IMG/VR virus record: IMGVR_UViG_3300025647_000030
Coordinates: 1 to 64,000 of that record
DNA: 64,000 nt
DNA from: a virus
Reading direction: 5' to 3' (one strand)
Within the stretch, counting starts at the first letter, position 1; every line of letters starts with the position of its first letter. Shown in pieces: positions 8,701 through 16,092 of the stretch. Made by a program: the position numbers and the translations under genes. The notes under the pieces were generated by a model that made no database searches, was not told the origin of the DNA, and saw nothing but the letters and a program-made list of their open reading frames with translations.

Positions 8701-11700
8701 TGATAATTATATTATCATTGGCGCAATGTCCGAAGATTCAAATATTAATGGCGTTGATGTTTCTAATACAGGTATAGTATATGTTTTTGATGCTACAACA
8801 TATGAATTGTTATATACGTGGGAAACAGATGATTACTATTGGAGTAATTTTTTTGGTAGTAAAATAAGGGCATATGGTGACCATGTATTATGTTCTGGTA
8901 TAGTATCCGCTAAATTATATAGTTTATCTACTGGTTTAGAATTGTGGGATGGCTATTCTACTTATCAAAATTCATATCTGGGTTATGATATTGCTATCTC
9001 CGATAAGTACTTTGCTATTGGTGGTGCAGAAGGCGCTACTAAATTTGTAGATGTTTATGATATTTTAACGAAAACGTTGTTAACTAGATATACGCTTCAG
9101 ATTGATCGTGGTGCAGTAGATATAATTGGTGATACATTACTTGTAGATAAAGAAAACTCAACAAATATCTATACTATTGATATTTTAACGGAAGTAATAT
9201 CTGAAGTTACAATTGATCCGGCAAAAAACACAAGCAGGATTAGAATAGAGCATAATGATTCTTATATTTTTGTAGTTGATTATGATCATAATGAACATTA
9301 TGCTGTCAGCGTATTGACTCATAATTTTGCAATTGTCAACCAGTATATTGACACATCATTAGCACGTCCGGATTTTATTCAAGATAATTTTCAAGTAGGA
9401 TCTTTTGCCGGATCATTAGCATTTGCAAATGATAATAAAATATATTTCGGTTGGCCAAATTATTGGAGTATTTATGGTGAAGAATCTGGTAGAATTGAAA
9501 TATTTTCTTTTGATAATGATTTACTTGAATTTACATGGAATGATTGGATTGAAGCAATTGAGGATTCTAATGGAACAATACCGGCTGTTGATACGAATGT
9601 AAATTATTCAATAAGTGGTTTAAAGTCAAATGATAGATGGGAAATTATTGGACATGTTAGTGGTCCTCATGTACCTGAACCTACTGTAAATAATGCTGAT
9701 TGGACTGTTGAGGTTATCGACAAGTATTATGAAACAACTTTTCCTAATATAAGATTGAGGAGATATACATCACCATCATTATACTATCGTGATGATGGTT
9801 TTGGTAAAGTTGTTGAGATTTCAGATAATGGTATAATGGCTATTTCGGCTCCAGATCACTGGGATGGTTCATTAATACCTTATGCCGGTATTGTTTATTT
9901 ATTTGATTTAACATCAAATCAGATGACCTATACTAATTGGATTGAAGAACCAACTACCGCATCAAATCATTATTTTGGTTCAATTTCATCAATATCACCA
10001 AATGGCAGATATTTATCTATTGGAAATACAGTTGGTAATGTTTACGTTTATGATTTAATTTCGACTCCAACATTAGTAGCCACTTTAGATAGTACAACAG
10101 GAAATTTACAGTTTGGTCGAGGTATAGCATCATCAAACGATTATGTTGCTATTGTGGATAATAAATTTGTTGAAATATTTTCATTAGTTGATTTTAGTCT
10201 ATTAGCAACGATTGATCCATCAATCGATGCTCCTTTAGGTGTAAACTTTAACAGAATATTTGAAAAATATATTAAAATTCAAGGTAATAAATTATTTATT
10301 CCAATTGATCAAAATTCAAAATATATTTTAATATATGATTTAACAGATATAAACTCGGTATCTTTTATTAAATATATTGATGTTCAAACTACTAGTTATT
10401 TTTCTTATGATGTTTGTGGTGCTTATTTGGCTGTAGGTACTAATAAAGTATTGGTGTATGATAATCAAGATAATGCATATCCTCTAATTAAAGAATATTC
10501 AAGTTATGCATATGCTAATCTAATGGTTTATGATACATTCGCTATTTCCAATGATGGTAGAATATTGCACCAATATAATGACTCAACAATTATTAGTTTA
10601 GATGATATAATATTTGACATGTTTGATTATTATGAAAGAATAGGTAAGAATATACGTGATCTGAAATCAGAAAATGAAATGTTGGAAATTAAAGTATATG
10701 ATAAAAATAATGGAGATTTTTTAGATTCAAATACAATAGGTGGTTCTCAAGTTTATCAAAATAATTTTAATAGTTCCGCTGGTGGTTTTTACACTACAAG
10801 GCTGGATGTTGAAGATTATGATATTAGAAACACATATTCAGTTGAAATGAAAGGAGCATGTTTGGTTATTTCTAATCCATATGAAGTTTATTATGATAAC
10901 AATGGAAATTTAGTTGAAGGTGCAATTCGCGTTGTCAAAAAGAGTACATTAAATGAAATATTCTATTATAGAGAAAAAAATCTTTTTGAATCTGGATATA
11001 CGAATAATATAGATCAATCAATAACTAAAAATAGATTTGTTAGTTGGACTGGAGATGAGGTTTTTAATCTTTATGATAGAGTTATAATCAACAGTAATAA
11101 AATTGTATCTTTAACAGATACATCATATGACGATATTGATACTCAAGGACCAAATTTTTTCTGGGGTGTTTGGGATTATTCATGTGGATGTAAAATAACT
11201 TATATAACTTCATCCACACTATACAATGATTATCTACCATTAACTGAAACCGAACATAATGATGATTATCCTGAAGTAGCCATGGAAAATTATGAATTCT
11301 ATAAAAAGATAGAATATACTGCTGATTCAGAACCAGAAATATTTGAAATTGTTTCGGGTGAACTACCGAATGGATTGGATATTGATTTACATACACTTGA
11401 AATTACTGGTATACCAACACTTGGCTGTAATATAGAGAATGGAAATATTCCGTTTAATCAATGGCATATTAATGAGGATTCATATAGACAGGCGACACCA
11501 TCTTTTGAATATACAATTATTATTAAAGCAGATTGTGATGAAGATTCTTTTCCATATACGATACCTGTTTATCCAAACTGGACTCCGTATAAAGATGCAC
11601 TTAATAATTCTGAGCAATATTTTGAAAGACCAATTAAAAATAAAATAATTACTGAATATGAATATACATATGAAAAAACAATCGGTTCGGAATTATGCCC

Positions 11701-11929
11701 ATGCGGTACTGAATTAACAACCGAAATAAAAACTTCTACTATTATTGAAAATAAGTATAAATACCAACATAACGATTTAATTGAACATTTCGAAACAGAA
11801 TCTACATGTACGCCATTTAGGTTAACTGAAAATAACGAACAATTAATTATAACAGAAGAAAAAATAAAACCCAAAGTAACATCAAAATTAAAACCTATAG
11901 ATAAAACGGGTTTATGTTGTGAGGAATAA
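5756..11929 (+). CDS. Giant beta-propeller-type tail protein (2057 residues), putative adhesin
   Basis: Most of this protein is a succession of FG-GAP/kelch-like blades of the form FG..v.l.d..i.i.....g.v.vfd..t.e.l; examples lie at residues about 600-680, 900-1000 and 1370-1450. These imply one or more beta-propellers. Residues about 1860-1900 contain a putative Ig (He_PIG-like) motif, SGELPNGLDIDLHTLEITG. The last 150 residues are cysteine-rich (CPCG, ending GLCCEE). There is no signal peptide, membrane segment or enzyme motif. The start overlaps the gp5 stop by 11 nt, placing it in the baseplate operon between spike and spike tip. Propellers in such positions usually bind glycans or proteins, so a receptor-binding or baseplate-appendage role is inferred. 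Confidence 0.75.
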   Translation: MSNELVLRNQGEWEFPYYDPSYQKTDRIIEMAINSKYIAYSFSGYREDLLDYYEYIEIRDLETNDLVTTLYTTLMYDETFGGAMAMNENYLAVGTGGIFADYGYPNTSRIEVFNLNTFEFEYEITEPTLQQVENHLSSYTSNTLNVYDGYIGSFNSTNGMKLQLTNDDNLISLTDISVSCIIDAPVQIYTFNEYGPQNGYANVGVTQKNTVTIDGRDPDNYDNILENYAEYTPFIETDYQLVFDGYYDDRAFNLNCPFPVVYLNVEYAANETWLNANSIITFGDSTFEYNFDYSYPELPKIFIDYSDGSIHKIYEKTIGDIGNRTHHVVPHFSFERDEYGNIDLIYEIIFHEAEPWRIDILIHHREPNPQFYNNMNGYDLNVGDELISLNLLYSYDLKNNNFIDFYRIFDANINYLNEMVRISGESFAQAFGSEFAIENDGTVALSYFRSYDTIPPTWVDESNVGALIFDTYSHELISDNIMIGENSIEVDSNYVYTVGTNIVNANDSTPLQPITGKYAYRFDVNAQFKVYTSLTIDTYNDNFLKYSRIYVDKFYSVNTQNINGSYVQHGEITPVVDENHPDYNGFDDTFGQDVFLLDDKIYITSSKYQSIYVFNAETLQLITEFKNPISTNLYFGEYVSFSDSTIACSVFDSVANTNSVLIYDINTFDLLLTINDPNNYTGSMFGRLYDTYSKTIAMTDTRIIISDPAYLNDVGNGIVYVFNIIYGNLIHQTENIHSGTIDFGFAVDLDSQYYYVCCPNITSIFSLETGNTINSISNSGYSIDVSDSYIYLIDSPTVDSIQTITVLDKNDFSVFALAPTTIRVNASEGFKRIKEFSDKIYLSIPERNLLDEKIFDEQHDYSKILSFPTNHLIQEFGSIVDFELLSGRSSIISNYITYSSDSRLNDNFGHDIALSPDGKTLYAYGRTNDTFNEDKVYVIDTETKLVKHIIENPNLGTAYGDLADLFGRRSFSQDPGTTIAAVDNYIIIGAMSEDSNINGVDVSNTGIVYVFDATTYELLYTWETDDYYWSNFFGSKIRAYGDHVLCSGIVSAKLYSLSTGLELWDGYSTYQNSYLGYDIAISDKYFAIGGAEGATKFVDVYDILTKTLLTRYTLQIDRGAVDIIGDTLLVDKENSTNIYTIDILTEVISEVTIDPAKNTSRIRIEHNDSYIFVVDYDHNEHYAVSVLTHNFAIVNQYIDTSLARPDFIQDNFQVGSFAGSLAFANDNKIYFGWPNYWSIYGEESGRIEIFSFDNDLLEFTWNDWIEAIEDSNGTIPAVDTNVNYSISGLKSNDRWEIIGHVSGPHVPEPTVNNADWTVEVIDKYYETTFPNIRLRRYTSPSLYYRDDGFGKVVEISDNGIMAISAPDHWDGSLIPYAGIVYLFDLTSNQMTYTNWIEEPTTASNHYFGSISSISPNGRYLSIGNTVGNVYVYDLISTPTLVATLDSTTGNLQFGRGIASSNDYVAIVDNKFVEIFSLVDFSLLATIDPSIDAPLGVNFNRIFEKYIKIQGNKLFIPIDQNSKYILIYDLTDINSVSFIKYIDVQTTSYFSYDVCGAYLAVGTNKVLVYDNQDNAYPLIKEYSSYAYANLMVYDTFAISNDGRILHQYNDSTIISLDDIIFDMFDYYERIGKNIRDLKSENEMLEIKVYDKNNGDFLDSNTIGGSQVYQNNFNSSAGGFYTTRLDVEDYDIRNTYSVEMKGACLVISNPYEVYYDNNGNLVEGAIRVVKKSTLNEIFYYREKNLFESGYTNNIDQSITKNRFVSWTGDEVFNLYDRVIINSNKIVSLTDTSYDDIDTQGPNFFWGVWDYSCGCKITYITSSTLYNDYLPLTETEHNDDYPEVAMENYEFYKKIEYTADSEPEIFEIVSGELPNGLDIDLHTLEITGIPTLGCNIENGNIPFNQWHINEDSYRQATPSFEYTIIIKADCDEDSFPYTIPVYPNWTPYKDALNNSEQYFERPIKNKIITEYEYTYEKTIGSELCPCGTELTTEIKTSTIIENKYKYQHNDLIEHFETESTCTPFRLTENNEQLIITEEKIKPKVTSKLKPIDKTGLCCEE
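11756..11763 (+). promoter_or_regulatory. Possible T4-type late promoter box inside the giant gene
   Basis: An exact TATAAATA lies about 220 nt upstream of the PAAR gene, inside the 3' end of the preceding gene. It could give extra transcription of the PAAR-gp25-gp6 group. This octamer is expected by chance several times in a genome this AT-rich, so support is weak. Confidence 0.25.
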
Positions 11930-11985
11930 TAAATTTAACAGAGCATATCATATGAATAATTTAGAAAAATTAATAGGAGAATATC

Positions 11986-12027
11986 ATGCCCAGTGTACAC
12001 CGATTAGGTGATTTTTGCACTGGGCAT
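11986..12027 (+). promoter_or_regulatory. mRNA stem-loop from start codon to bypass take-off site
   Basis: ATGCCCAGTG (11986-11995) is perfectly complementary to CACTGGGCAT (12018-12027). A nested 4-bp stem CACC/GGTG lies inside (11998-12001 with 12007-12010). The stem starts at the AUG and ends on the base before the GGT take-off codon. It uses CCC and GGG, codons that look rare in this AT-rich phage, which suggests selection on RNA structure. It could stimulate bypassing, control initiation, or both. Confidence 0.75.
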
Positions 12028-12282
12028 GGTTAACTAGGTTGTTTCCCAACTAGAATGAATGATGAAGCAAGTGATGATGTTTTTGTCAATGACATAGGTT
12101 GGCATCGTGAAGATGATCATTGGGTTAACCATTGCTGTGCTATATCTTGTCATGATTCATATTTGCTAGCCGGTTCTTCTACTGTTTTTGTCAATGACAA
12201 ACAGGCGGCTAGAGTTAATGATCCAGTTGCTTGTGGTAGTTTCTGCTTAGATGGATCGGAAAATGTATTCGCCGGAGGATAA
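11986..12282 (+). CDS. gp5.4: PAAR spike-tip protein (gp5.4-like) with in-frame TAA, probable translational bypass
   Basis: The start at 11986 has a strong AGGAG ribosome site (11975-11979). The first 15 codons read MPSVHRLGDFCTGHG, then TAA (12031-12033), CTA, GGT, and the frame continues CFPTRMNDEASDDVFVN to a double stop. If ribosomes move from GGT 12028-12030 to the identical GGT at 12037-12039, the product is a normal 95-residue PAAR protein (T4 gp5.4 has 97). It would contain GHGCFPTR and VFVND twice (residues 28-32 and about 63-67), as well as CCAISCHD. PAAR tips coordinate zinc with three His and one Cys; the first candidate, H14, lies before the stop, so a protein started at ATG 12055 would lack it. 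That ATG has no good ribosome site. The protein sharpens the gp5 spike. Stop read-through (three extra residues) or a broken gene are the alternatives. Confidence 0.8.
12028..12053 (+). other. Candidate bypass site: GGT-TAA-CTA-GGT and downstream hairpin
   Basis: The take-off GGT (12028-12030) is followed by the stop TAA and CTA, then the matching landing GGT (12037-12039). The landing codon lies in a second hairpin: CTAG, bulged G, TTG (12034-12041) with CAACTAG (12047-12053). The 9-nt skip stays in frame. The arrangement of matched glycine codons with a stop right after take-off parallels T4 gene 60 (GGA to GGA over 50 nt). Confidence 0.6.
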
Positions 12283-12285
12283 TAA

Positions 12286-12666
12286 ATGTCATTTTACGCT
12301 GACTTAGATTTGGATTTTTTAATGCATCCAATGAATTCAGATATTTCTAGGAAATATGATGAACAAGCAATTGCTAGATCGATAAAAAATCTAATATTAA
12401 CCAATAAATATGAAAGATTATTTAATGTGGATGTTTATGGTGGAATTTCTGCTTTACTATTTGAGCCGGCTGATATTGTTACATTACATACACTTGAAGG
12501 TAAAATTAAAAGCGTAATAAACAGATATGAACCTAGGGTTAAAGATGTTTCCGTTGAATGTTATATAAATTCAAGTGGTGATGGTGTTGATACTACTATA
12601 TTTTTTACACCCATAAATAATAGAATACCCACACAAATAACACTTTATCTAAAACGAGTAAGGTAA
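12286..12666 (+). CDS. gp25: Baseplate wedge protein gp25
   Basis: This 126-residue protein belongs to the gpW/gp25 family (T4 gp25 is 132), which links the wedge to the sheath and helps nucleate sheath assembly. The family hallmarks are present: DEQAIARSIKNLILTNKYERLFN (residues 24-46) and the glycine-containing turn that follows. An EPADIVTLHTLEGKIKSVI helix leads to the conserved RYEPRVKDVSVECY strand (about residues 83-97). The ribosome site GGAGG lies in the last codons of the PAAR gene, 3 nt upstream in spacing terms, so the two are coupled. Confidence 0.93.
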   Translation: MSFYADLDLDFLMHPMNSDISRKYDEQAIARSIKNLILTNKYERLFNVDVYGGISALLFEPADIVTLHTLEGKIKSVINRYEPRVKDVSVECYINSSGDGVDTTIFFTPINNRIPTQITLYLKRVR

Positions 12667-12672
12667 AAACAA

Positions 12673-14436
12673 ATGGCTAACACATTAATAAAACAAGATT
12701 TAGATTTTAAATCAATTAAGAAAAACTTAATTGAATATCTAAAAACCCAAGATGAATTTAAAGATTACGAATATCTTGGTTCTGCTATGAATATCTTAAC
12801 CGATCTTCTTGCTTATAATACTCATTATATGGGGTATTATGCTCATATGTTAGCTAATGAATCTATGATTGAATCGATTCTTAGAAAAGAAAATATGAAT
12901 TCGAAAGCTAAATTCTTTAATTATTTACCTAAATCTAAGAAAGCATCTAAAGCATTAGTTACAATAACTGTACCGAATCCATCTCCAAACACAAGTGTAA
13001 AAATTGATAGAGGTGAATCTTTTAACGCAAAAAGAGATAATCCAACACTATCAGATATTAGAACATTTATACTTACAGATGATTTATATATCTATTATAA
13101 CGCCGAAACTGGAGACTATACTTCAACTGAAGTTTTATTATATGAAGGTGAATTCATAACACAATTATTTAAATCTGGTCCGGAAAAACGATATGTTATT
13201 AATGATAATGATATTGATACTGACACATTAAAGGTAGTTGTTAAAGAAAATGAAAATTCTACAGTATCAACAACATATACATTGGCTGATGATTTTACAA
13301 ATATTAATGGTGAATCTCAGGTTTATTTTTTAAACTTGAACGAAAATGATCAGTATGAAATATCATTTGGTAATGATGTTTATGGAAAATCTGTTAATGA
13401 CTATTCATATATTGAAGTAACTTTCGTATCAACTAATGGATCATTAGGTAATAGTGTAACTGCTTTTAGTGCGCCAGAAGGAATTACTTCCGTCAATGTT
13501 ATTGAAAATTCAACAGATGGAACCGATGCTGAAACGCTAGAAGATTTACGACACAATATAAAACATCATTACCGCAGACAAAACCGTTTGGTTACAGTAG
13601 ATGATTTTAAAAATATAGTATTGTCTGAATATAAAAATATTAATTCGGTGAATGTTTGGGGTGGTGAAGATAACATACCAAAAGCATATGGTAAAGTATT
13701 TGTTTCAATTAAACCACTGTTCGGTGAAGTTTTGTCAAATGAAACAAATAAACAAATATTGAATAAACTTAAAAAATACACAATGGCAACAATTGAACCT
13801 GTTATTGTTGATCCAGAATATACCTATATTAATTTAGATGTTTATGTTAAGAATAACACGTTATTAACAAGTTTACGTCAGGGTGAACTGAAGAAATTAA
13901 TAATCGATGAAATAAATTATTATAATACAGAAATTTTAAATAAGTTTGATTCTTATTATTCCGATGTTAAATTAAATACAAGAATCATGTCGCTATCTAC
14001 TAGTTTCATGTCAACTTATAATAAGATAGTATTGGAAAAAAGATTCATACCAAATTTATTATCCAGTGAAACTTATTTTATATATTTTTTGAATAAAATT
14101 GATGAAACCACTGTTACATCAAATAACTTCTATTTTAGAAATAAAATTACAAAAATTGCCGATGATGGTTTAGGAAATGTAATAGCATTTTTCTATGATG
14201 AAAATAAAAAGGAATTTATTAAGTATTCAAATGAAACATTTGGTACTGTTGATTACGAACAGGGTATTGTGAAAATTTCTGATATTGTTTTCTCAAAACT
14301 TATTGAGGATGATATTAAGGTTTTTGCAAATCCAATCAATCCTTTATTCTTTGCTAAACTGAACAATATTATTTCAATAGATAATGTTCAGATTTTCATT
14401 GAAGATTATCATGGTAGAGAAAGCGAAAAATCATGA
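12673..14436 (+). CDS. gp6: Baseplate wedge protein gp6
   Basis: At 587 residues it is near T4 gp6 (660), the gpJ-type wedge protein that forms the inner ring of the baseplate. The N-terminus shows the gp6 signature: LDFKSIKKNLIEYLKTQDEF, then YLGSAMNILTDLLAYNTHYM and a helix ending in RKENMNSKAKFFNYLPKSKK. A gpJ-like segment near residues 280-310 reads EDLRHNIKHHYRRQNRLVTV. It follows gp25 with a 6-nt gap and overlaps the next gene by ATGA, as expected for an inner-wedge operon. Confidence 0.92.
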   Translation: MANTLIKQDLDFKSIKKNLIEYLKTQDEFKDYEYLGSAMNILTDLLAYNTHYMGYYAHMLANESMIESILRKENMNSKAKFFNYLPKSKKASKALVTITVPNPSPNTSVKIDRGESFNAKRDNPTLSDIRTFILTDDLYIYYNAETGDYTSTEVLLYEGEFITQLFKSGPEKRYVINDNDIDTDTLKVVVKENENSTVSTTYTLADDFTNINGESQVYFLNLNENDQYEISFGNDVYGKSVNDYSYIEVTFVSTNGSLGNSVTAFSAPEGITSVNVIENSTDGTDAETLEDLRHNIKHHYRRQNRLVTVDDFKNIVLSEYKNINSVNVWGGEDNIPKAYGKVFVSIKPLFGEVLSNETNKQILNKLKKYTMATIEPVIVDPEYTYINLDVYVKNNTLLTSLRQGELKKLIIDEINYYNTEILNKFDSYYSDVKLNTRIMSLSTSFMSTYNKIVLEKRFIPNLLSSETYFIYFLNKIDETTVTSNNFYFRNKITKIADDGLGNVIAFFYDENKKEFIKYSNETFGTVDYEQGIVKISDIVFSKLIEDDIKVFANPINPLFFAKLNNIISIDNVQIFIEDYHGRESEKS

Positions 14437-16082
14437 ATAGTCTTTCTTCACTAATTAATTACCAGTTACCTCAATTTATAGTTGAAGATCATCAATTATT
14501 TGTTGCTTTTGTTCAGACTTATTTTGATAACTTGGAAATGGATGAAAATTTCATCCATTTCTTTAGAGATTTCCAAGAATCTTTGAATATTGATAACGCA
14601 AGTGATAAATTTGTTGAAGAATACTATAAAGAATTTTGCGAAACTTTCCCCGTTTCTCAATATGTAGATAAAAAAACAATTATAAAACATATAAAAGAAT
14701 TTTACATATCGAAAGGTTCTGAATCATCGTTTAAGTTTATTTTCACCATTCTTTTTAATTCTGATATTGAAATTATATATCCTAGAATATTCATGCAAGA
14801 AGCATCCGGTGGACAATATATACAAGAGAAATATTTCTATTGTACGGCAAATAATAAAAGCGCAATTAATATACAAACAATGGTTGACGCATCGTTATCG
14901 GTATATGGTATTATCACTGGAGCAACCGCGATAATTGATATTATAGATTCATTTACTTATTTCGGTAATGATTATTTTAAAATTAAACTTTCTTCCTATG
15001 ATAAAGATTTTTCATCCGAAGAAATTATTAAAATATACATTAACGATACTGTAATAACCGAACAAATTATTGATTCGATTAATTCAATTCAAATTCTTGA
15101 TGGTGGTAAAGACTATACTATTTACGATACAATAAGCATACGTGATGATATTGGTAACGGTAGAAATACGCAAGCAAGAATAACAAAAGTATCTAAAGGT
15201 GGATATAACGAATATGATATTGTTGATGGTGGAACTAATTATGCTATTGGTGATATTGTATCCGCTATACCCGTATCTAATTCATCGGGACATAGTTTTT
15301 CCGGAGAAGTATCTGCTGTTGATGAAACAACAGGAGCGATTAATGGTATAAGAATATTTGATTCTGGTTATAATTACCCAAGAAGTACATTTGCATTAAT
15401 AGAATCAGTAAATGGTTCTAATGCTATTATTAGTTTAACAGGCGATGTTGGAGCAATACAAGCAATTGATGTTATCGATTCTGGTTATTTATATGATACT
15501 CCTATTCTCGATATTAATACGTCAACCGGTACTGGTTTTGATTATAGTGTTATTTTTAATCCAATATATGAACAACCAAAAAGATATATAAATGATGACG
15601 ATTGGCTATCTTCTACATCAAAAATACAAGATAGTTATTATTACCAACAATTTTCATATGCAATAAAATCAAAAATATCTCCAGATAAATGGATAGATAT
15701 TATAAAAACAAATATTCATCCTGTTGGTTCCGAGGCTTTTGCTATATTTTTAAGGGAAGATGAACGGGATGTTTCTGTTATTTTACCGGAAAATTATAAA
15801 GAATTAATAAAGATAGAAAATTTAAATTATCCGGTCACAAGTATAAATACTGAAATAGAATCGGTAGATTTATATTTTACAACAAGAAAAGATTTTTACA
15901 CACCAATATCATACAGTATGGGTTTAACATATTTTGATATTGATCAAATTAAGTTTTGGGATAATTTTGACCATACACTTAATGAATTTAAAAATGTAAC
16001 ATTTAATCAATTTACTTTTCCTCAAAGTAGAATATTTACGCATGAGGAAAAACAAGAATCAACAGAAATAACTATTATATAG
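14433..16082 (+). CDS. Baseplate wedge initiator gp7-like protein with GxGY repeats
   Basis: The N-terminal 110 residues (PQFIVEDHQLFVAFVQTYFD, then KFVEEYYKEFCETFP, IKHIKEFYISKGSE and FKFIFTILF) form a helical domain found at the gp7 position in exo-T-even and marine phages. In T4, gp7 is a 1032-residue wedge scaffold, so this 549-residue form is reduced. Residues about 219-370 contain four to five copies of a short beta repeat (ILDGGKDYTIYDTI, IVDGGTNYAIGDIV, IFDSGYNYPRST, VIDSGYLYDTPI). Similar repeats occur in gp8, the sheath and other virion proteins here. The position between gp6 and gp8 supports the call; direct homology to T4 gp7 is unproven. Confidence 0.65.
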   Translation: MNSLSSLINYQLPQFIVEDHQLFVAFVQTYFDNLEMDENFIHFFRDFQESLNIDNASDKFVEEYYKEFCETFPVSQYVDKKTIIKHIKEFYISKGSESSFKFIFTILFNSDIEIIYPRIFMQEASGGQYIQEKYFYCTANNKSAINIQTMVDASLSVYGIITGATAIIDIIDSFTYFGNDYFKIKLSSYDKDFSSEEIIKIYINDTVITEQIIDSINSIQILDGGKDYTIYDTISIRDDIGNGRNTQARITKVSKGGYNEYDIVDGGTNYAIGDIVSAIPVSNSSGHSFSGEVSAVDETTGAINGIRIFDSGYNYPRSTFALIESVNGSNAIISLTGDVGAIQAIDVIDSGYLYDTPILDINTSTGTGFDYSVIFNPIYEQPKRYINDDDWLSSTSKIQDSYYYQQFSYAIKSKISPDKWIDIIKTNIHPVGSEAFAIFLREDERDVSVILPENYKELIKIENLNYPVTSINTEIESVDLYFTTRKDFYTPISYSMGLTYFDIDQIKFWDNFDHTLNEFKNVTFNQFTFPQSRIFTHEEKQESTEITII

Positions 16083-16092
16083 AGAGTTTAAT

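Noticed and set aside
11952-12011. 19-codon leader ORF overlapping the PAAR start in another frame
   Set aside because: Its ribosome site is poor and its frame does not join the PAAR frame; it could still influence the hairpin, but nothing supports it as a gene.
12028-12039. Intron or simple sequencing slip in the PAAR gene
   Set aside because: Nine bases are far too few for any known intron, and a single-base slip would shift the frame, whereas both sides stay in frame around the TAA.
12055-12282. PAAR gene starting at the internal ATG 12055
   Set aside because: It has no convincing ribosome site and would lose the conserved MPSVHRLGD-CTGHG start, including a likely zinc ligand; the strong AGGAG belongs to 11986.
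15842-15849. TATAAATA boxes inside genes (also 31118, 33061, 51087)
   Set aside because: In such AT-rich DNA this octamer is expected by chance several times; these copies lie within coding sequence without a gene start at promoter distance, so I do not list them as promoters.
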